From contig NZ_JAFVMH010000005.1 in NCBI RefSeq assembly GCF_017377735.1, forward strand, positions 124,001 to 188,000: 64,000 nt of DNA, written 5' to 3'. Of this stretch, positions 59,779 through 64,000 are shown one piece after another (position 1 is the stretch's first letter; each line of letters opens with the position of its first letter). The notes under the pieces were generated by a model. The model was not told the origin of the DNA and did not search any database. It saw nothing but the letters and a program-made list of their open reading frames with translations. A program made the position numbers and the translations under genes. The stretch is from Acetobacter garciniae (GTDB taxonomy: Bacteria > Pseudomonadota > Alphaproteobacteria > Acetobacterales > Acetobacteraceae).

Positions 59779-61272
59779 TTAGCCAAGTGTCGGCATGACA
59801 AATTCAGCACCCTGGCGAATGCCCTGTGGCCAGCGTGTGGTGACGGCCTTCAGGCGTGTGTAGAACCGCACCCCTTCGGGGCCGTGCATATGATGGTCCC
59901 CGAACAGGGAGTCCTTCCACCCGCCGAAGGAATGGAACGCCATGGGCACGGGAATGGGCACGTTCACACCGACCATGCCAGCCTTGACGGCATGGGTGAA
60001 GGTGCGTGCCGTATCGCCATCGCGCGTGAAAATGGCGGCACCGTTGCCGTAAGGGCTTTCATTGACCAGCTTGAGCGCCGTTTCAAAATCCGGCGCGCGC
60101 ATGACACCCAGCACGGGGCCAAAAATTTCCTCTTGGTATATCTGCATGTCGGGGGTTACGGCGTCGAACAGCGTTCCGCCGATAAAAAAGCCCTTTTCAT
60201 GACCGGGTACTGCAAGCTCGCGCCCATCCACGACCAGTGCCGCACCCTGCTGCTCGCCGGAGGTGACAAGATCGCTCACGCGCGCCTTGTGCTGCGCGGT
60301 GACAAGGGGCCCCATTTCGTTGCTGTCATCCGTACCGTTGCCGATCCGCAGGCTGCGCACCCGTTCGGCCAGGGCCTTTATCAGCGGATCGGCAACCGGG
60401 CCGACCGCCACCGCGACCGAAATGGCCATGCAGCGTTCCCCGGCTGATCCATAGGCTGCGCCCAGCAGCGCATCGACCGTTTTTTCAAGATCGCAGTCAG
60501 GCATGACAATGGCATGGTTCTTGGCCCCGCCCAGAGCCTGCACGCGCTTGCCGTAGGCCGTGCCGGTGGCATAGACGTGCTTGGCAATGGGGGTGGACCC
60601 GACGAAACTGACAGCCTGGATCGCGGGATGTTCGAGAATGGCGTTGACCATGTCCTTGTCGCCCTGCACGACCTGGAACACCCCGTCGGGCAGGCCCGCT
60701 TCCTTGAAGATATCGGCCAGGATGACGGAAGCCGACGGATCCCGTTCCGAAGGCTTGAGAATGAAGCAGTTACCCGTGGCAATGGCCATGGGCGCCATCC
60801 ACAGCGGCACCATGACCGGGAAATTGAATGGTGTAATCCCTGCCACAATGCCCAGAGGCTGGCGCACGGTATAGGCGTCGATCCCGCGGCTGACCTGTTC
60901 TGTATATTCGCCTTTCAGGATTTCGGGCGCCGCCGTTGCGAACTCCACCACTTCCAGCCCGCGTGTGACCTCGCCCCTGGCGTCGGAATGGATCTTGCCG
61001 TGTTCGGCGGTAATGGCCGCGGCCAGTTCATCGGCGCGTGTTTCCAGCAGGTCACGGACCCGAAAGAGAATACGCGCACGCGTCAGGGCCGGGGTGCTGG
61101 CCCAGATGGGGGCCACTTTCCGTGCGGCGCTAATGGCTGCTTCAAGATCCGCCTGGGTGCCAAGGGCGACCTGCGCGCTGACAGCGCCCGTGGCGGGGTT
61201 GAATACGTCCGAACGGCGGGTGCCAACTCCTGGGGTGTGGGCGCCGCCAATAACGTGGGGAATGATTTTCAT
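59779..61272 (-). CDS. mmsA: CoA-acylating (methyl)malonate-semialdehyde dehydrogenase
   Basis: A 497-residue aldehyde dehydrogenase. The nucleophile Cys281 is in GSAGERC, and ALGGAKNH at 247-253 replaces the ELGGK of ordinary aldehyde dehydrogenases, a mark of the methylmalonate-semialdehyde (MmsA/IolA) class, which makes propionyl- or acetyl-CoA with loss of CO2. FNPATGAVSAQVALG, TPFNFPVMVPLWMAPMAIATGN and HSFGGWKDSLFGD are also typical. The start MKIIPHVIGG has AAGGA eight bases upstream. It ends a minus-strand operon behind a transporter and an alcohol dehydrogenase. Confidence 0.9.
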   Translation of the reverse strand: MKIIPHVIGGAHTPGVGTRRSDVFNPATGAVSAQVALGTQADLEAAISAARKVAPIWASTPALTRARILFRVRDLLETRADELAAAITAEHGKIHSDARGEVTRGLEVVEFATAAPEILKGEYTEQVSRGIDAYTVRQPLGIVAGITPFNFPVMVPLWMAPMAIATGNCFILKPSERDPSASVILADIFKEAGLPDGVFQVVQGDKDMVNAILEHPAIQAVSFVGSTPIAKHVYATGTAYGKRVQALGGAKNHAIVMPDCDLEKTVDALLGAAYGSAGERCMAISVAVAVGPVADPLIKALAERVRSLRIGNGTDDSNEMGPLVTAQHKARVSDLVTSGEQQGAALVVDGRELAVPGHEKGFFIGGTLFDAVTPDMQIYQEEIFGPVLGVMRAPDFETALKLVNESPYGNGAAIFTRDGDTARTFTHAVKAGMVGVNVPIPVPMAFHSFGGWKDSLFGDHHMHGPEGVRFYTRLKAVTTRWPQGIRQGAEFVMPTLG

Positions 61273-61309
61273 TAGTCTTGTCCTTGAATGATCTGATTGC
61301 GATGCGTGT

Positions 61310-62686
61310 TCAGGCGGCCTGGTCCGGCTCGGCCATGAGGCCGTTATGCGAAAGGGACGAGGCCTGGCGTTTTTCGCCGCTGCCCTGCGGGAGTGTTTCA
61401 GGCACGCAGGCCCAGGTGACGACAAAGCCCACGGCGCAGACCGCAACAGGGTAGAGCAGGCCAGCAAAGACATTGCCGGTCCGGCTGACGAGGCTCAGGC
61501 TGATAAGGGGCAGAAAACCGCCGAATATGCCGTTGCCGATATGGTAGGGAATGGAAATGGACGTGTAGCGGACATGGGCGGGAAAACTTTCGACAATGAA
61601 CGCGCCGTAAGGGCCGTAAATGAGGGCGGCTATGACGACGAGTGCGAAAATCGTGAAAGTGACAGGCAGGAACGCGATCCCGTCGGGATGGACGGCGGAG
61701 CGCAGCAGCATGAACAGGGGCAGGTAAAGCACGACGGCCGCAGCCATGCCTAGAAGTGACAGGCGCTTGCGACCGATCCGGTCGGACAGCGCGCCGAAGA
61801 TGACAAAGAACGGCAGGCCCAGGAAAGCCCCGGCGGCCACGGCCAGGGTCGCGGGCAGGAAGGCGACCTTGAGCACGCTTTGCAGGAAATACAGCGCGTA
61901 GAACTGGGCGGTATAGAACGTGACAGCCTGCGCGCAGGCCACGCCGAACAGGAACATGACAATCCGGCGCGCATTGCCCGGTATGGCGAATGTATCCTTT
62001 ATGGGAGAGGCCGAAAGCTGGCTGTTTTCCTGCATTTCCACAAAGACGGGGGATTCGTGCAGCCGCAGGCGGATGCGGAATGACACCGCGACAAGGACGA
62101 CGGAAATCAGGAAGGGCAGGCGCCAGCCCCAGTCCCCGAATGCCGCTTCGCCCAAAGTGACGCGCAGCCCGATGACCATGCCCAGCGAAAGGATAAACCC
62201 GCCAGACGCCATGGCCTGGATGTAGCTGGCCCATTTGCCCCGTTCATGCGGGGGCGAATGTTCCGTGACATAGGTCGCGGCCCCGCCATATTCGCCCCCC
62301 AGGGCCAGGCCCTGGACAATGCGCAGCGTCACCAGCAGCACGGGGGCAAGGTACCCGGCCGTGGCGAAGGTGGGCAGGATACCGATCGCGGCGGTGGAAC
62401 ACCCCATGATCAGCAGCGTGGTCAGGAATGTCACCTTGCGGCCGAACCGGTCGCCCAGATGGCCGAAGATAAGGCTGCCCAGTGGGCGCACGGCAAAGCC
62501 GGTGGCAAAGGTCGCGACACTGATCAGGGTTGCCGCAACGCCTTCACCCGGCGGGTAGAACAGCTTGGCGAAAAAGATCGCAAGGCTGCCATAAAGGAAG
62601 AAGTCGTACCATTCGATAATGGTGCCGACACTGGAGGCGAAGACAAGACCGTGCATGGAGCGGGTCTGTGCAGGTGTGGTGGCCAT
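61310..62686 (-). CDS. MHS-family MFS transporter (metabolite:H+ symporter)
   Basis: A 458-residue, 12-helix major facilitator of the metabolite:H+ symporter group. Motifs include ASSVGTIIEWYDFFLYGSLA, FGHLGDRFGRKV, and GLALGGEYGGAATYVTEHSPPHERG after helix 4. Relatives carry dicarboxylates, ketoglutarate, proline/betaine or shikimate. GGAGGG lies eight bases before the ATG. It stands between the alcohol and aldehyde dehydrogenase genes, so it likely imports the substrate they oxidise; the substrate itself is not readable. Confidence 0.9.
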   Translation of the reverse strand: MATTPAQTRSMHGLVFASSVGTIIEWYDFFLYGSLAIFFAKLFYPPGEGVAATLISVATFATGFAVRPLGSLIFGHLGDRFGRKVTFLTTLLIMGCSTAAIGILPTFATAGYLAPVLLVTLRIVQGLALGGEYGGAATYVTEHSPPHERGKWASYIQAMASGGFILSLGMVIGLRVTLGEAAFGDWGWRLPFLISVVLVAVSFRIRLRLHESPVFVEMQENSQLSASPIKDTFAIPGNARRIVMFLFGVACAQAVTFYTAQFYALYFLQSVLKVAFLPATLAVAAGAFLGLPFFVIFGALSDRIGRKRLSLLGMAAAVVLYLPLFMLLRSAVHPDGIAFLPVTFTIFALVVIAALIYGPYGAFIVESFPAHVRYTSISIPYHIGNGIFGGFLPLISLSLVSRTGNVFAGLLYPVAVCAVGFVVTWACVPETLPQGSGEKRQASSLSHNGLMAEPDQAA

Positions 62687-62706
62687 GGTCGTTCCCTCCC
62701 TTCCTT

Positions 62707-63864
62707 TCAGGCCCAGACACGGCAGTAGAGTTCCACGATCTCTGATGCCGTCGGGACACGCGGATTATTGGCGGGGGAGCCGGAGGCAAGTGCCTGCTCG
62801 GCCATGAGAGGCAGAAGATTGTCCCAGCGTTTTGCATCCAGCCCGAACCCCTTGGGGCTGGGCACGCCAATTTCGGCATTGCGTTCGCGCAGGGCTTTGA
62901 CAAGGGCCGTTCCCGCCGCATCGTCGGAGAGGTTTTCATCCGCAATGCCCATGGCGCGTGCACATACCGCGTAGCGTGCGGGGCTGCCCGACAGCGACCA
63001 CGCCGTGATTTCGGGCAGCAGCATGGCGTTGGACAGCCCGTGCGGCACATGAAAATGCGCGCCGATCGGTCGGCTCATGCCATGGACAAGGGCGACAGAG
63101 GCGTTGGAAAACGCCATGCCCGCCTCGAACGCGCCCTGCATGACCTCGGCCCGCGCCGTGTGGTTGCCGGGGTCAGCGCAGGCCGTGGGCAAACAGGCCC
63201 AGATGCGTTTCATGGCCGTCAGGGCCAGTGCGTCCGTGAACGGGCTGGCGCGGCGCGATACATAGGCTTCCAGCGCATGGGTCAGCGCGTCCGTTCCCGT
63301 GTCGGCGGTCAGGCGGCGGGGCATGGACAGGGTGAGTTCGTAATCGACAATGGCAATGCGCGGCTGGTAGGCGATGCCCATGCACAGCATTTTCTCATCC
63401 GTCGTCTCATCGGTGATGACGGTCACGCGCGTGGCTTCCGAGCCGGTACCAGCCGTGGTAGGAATGGCGATAACGGGCAGGCCGGGCACGTCCTGCACAT
63501 GGGGCACTTTCAGGGCGGCGGGGGTGGTGTCGTGCACCGCCAGCACCGCGACCATCTTGGCGGTATCGATCGGGCTGCCACCACCCAGGCCGATAACGCA
63601 ATCGTGTTTGCCCTCGCGCAGGGCGGCAAGCGCGGTGTTGACGCAGGCGACCGTGGGGTCTGGAACGGTGCCGGTAAAAGCGCGCAGTTCAACACCACTT
63701 TCGCGCAGGATGACCCTGACGCGTTCAAGCGTGCCCGATGCCGCCATGAACGGATCGGTGATCAGGAACGGGCGGGACAGGCCGGCCTGGCGCAGTGCGG
63801 TCGGCAATTCGTTCAGGGCGCCGCCGCCAAGGCGTACAAAAGGCGGGAGAACTAGGGCAGTCAT
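62707..63864 (-). CDS. iron-containing alcohol dehydrogenase (type III)
   Basis: A 385-residue group III NAD(P)-dependent alcohol dehydrogenase. GGGSPIDTAK (94-103) forms the nucleotide site; Asp192, His196, His261 and His275 (in DTGTDALTHALEAY and HGMSRPIGAHFHVPHG) are the metal ligands. AAAAGGGG lies upstream with an ATGCTC spacer, which selects the ATG at 63862-63864. In this operon it could oxidise 3-hydroxypropionate, 3-hydroxyisobutyrate or a 1,3-diol to the semialdehyde used by the next enzyme; that is an inference. Confidence 0.9.
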   Translation of the reverse strand: MTALVLPPFVRLGGGALNELPTALRQAGLSRPFLITDPFMAASGTLERVRVILRESGVELRAFTGTVPDPTVACVNTALAALREGKHDCVIGLGGGSPIDTAKMVAVLAVHDTTPAALKVPHVQDVPGLPVIAIPTTAGTGSEATRVTVITDETTDEKMLCMGIAYQPRIAIVDYELTLSMPRRLTADTGTDALTHALEAYVSRRASPFTDALALTAMKRIWACLPTACADPGNHTARAEVMQGAFEAGMAFSNASVALVHGMSRPIGAHFHVPHGLSNAMLLPEITAWSLSGSPARYAVCARAMGIADENLSDDAAGTALVKALRERNAEIGVPSPKGFGLDAKRWDNLLPLMAEQALASGSPANNPRVPTASEIVELYCRVWA

Positions 63865-63940
63865 GAGCATCCCCTTTTCGGTTCCGGCTCAGAGGCGGCT
63901 TTAAGGGCGTTGGGCCCCGCCGCTTCTTGGTTGTTGACGT

Positions 63941-63974
63941 TTTTCGCGATAGCGCGGTGCCCCCCACGCGAAAA
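63941..63974. promoter_or_regulatory. inverted repeat upstream of the alcohol dehydrogenase operon
   Basis: TTTTCGCG (63941-63948) and CGCGAAAA (63967-63974) form a perfect 8-bp dyad with 18 bases between, about 77 bp before the start codon. A third TTTTTCGC lies at 63981-63988. The pattern suits a dimeric regulator. Confidence 0.45.
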
Positions 63975-64000
63975 TTAGGATTTTTCGCCCATCCTATGTG

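Overview
The window is high-GC chromosomal DNA that reads as an acetic acid bacterium (Acetobacteraceae, most like Komagataeibacter or Gluconacetobacter; this is inferred from gene content, no database was searched). The pointers are an aerobic cobalamin pathway, a phosphoketolase/acetate kinase pair, a full complex I operon, and periplasmic sugar-oxidising enzymes with an OprB porin. I recognise about 54 protein genes, one riboswitch and several terminator or operator candidates. I saw no tRNA, rRNA, CRISPR array, insertion sequence or prophage.

1-14506: aerobic (oxygen-dependent) cobalamin synthesis. A cobalamin riboswitch (11170-11335, minus) heads a tightly overlapped minus-strand operon: DUF1636 gene, cobW, cobN, cobG, cobH, cobI, cobJ, then cobL, cobE, cobM and the first codons of cobB. 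cobK sits in the middle on the opposite strand. On the other side of the riboswitch, cobO and cobQ run on the plus strand towards a convergent cobD. cobF is not seen in the window.

14750-24518: acetate kinase and phosphoketolase (xylulose-5-P/fructose-6-P cleavage to acetyl-P, then ATP), followed by a tripartite RND efflux operon (permease, adaptor, outer-membrane factor).

24540-39963: a minus-strand nuoA-B-CD-E-F-G-H-I-J-K-L-M-N operon in the E. coli-type order with a fused nuoCD, ending in a CBS-pair gene.

40220-46081: an FMN-dependent alpha-hydroxyacid dehydrogenase, a DedA protein whose likely start is CTG, an orphan sulfotransferase, and an ECF sigma factor / putative anti-sigma / periplasmic metal-sensor-like trio. 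A pirin-like gene closes the next operon.

46090-51398: an EmrAB-type efflux operon (emrB-emrA-outer-membrane factor-pirin) divergent from a LysR regulator.

51639-59657: a sugar-oxidation region: a sorbosone dehydrogenase-family protein, a GlcG/HbpS-like secreted protein, an OprB porin, a 775-bp AT-rich non-coding block, and a three-gene dehydrogenase whose subunit order (small, cytochrome c, large) and sequence match membrane-bound D-fructose dehydrogenase (fdhSCL).

59779-63864: a minus-strand operon of iron-containing alcohol dehydrogenase, an MHS-family transporter and a CoA-acylating (methyl)malonate-semialdehyde dehydrogenase, probably for uptake and oxidation of a small hydroxy acid or diol.

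Overall, dehydrogenases feed electrons to quinone, complex I recycles NADH, and the efflux and envelope-stress genes fit an acid- and alcohol-rich niche. No wholly new system is obvious. The best leads are the sigma/anti-sigma/sensor trio, the CBS gene tied to complex I, the NuoN insertion, the DedA CTG start and the AT-rich control region before fdhSCL.
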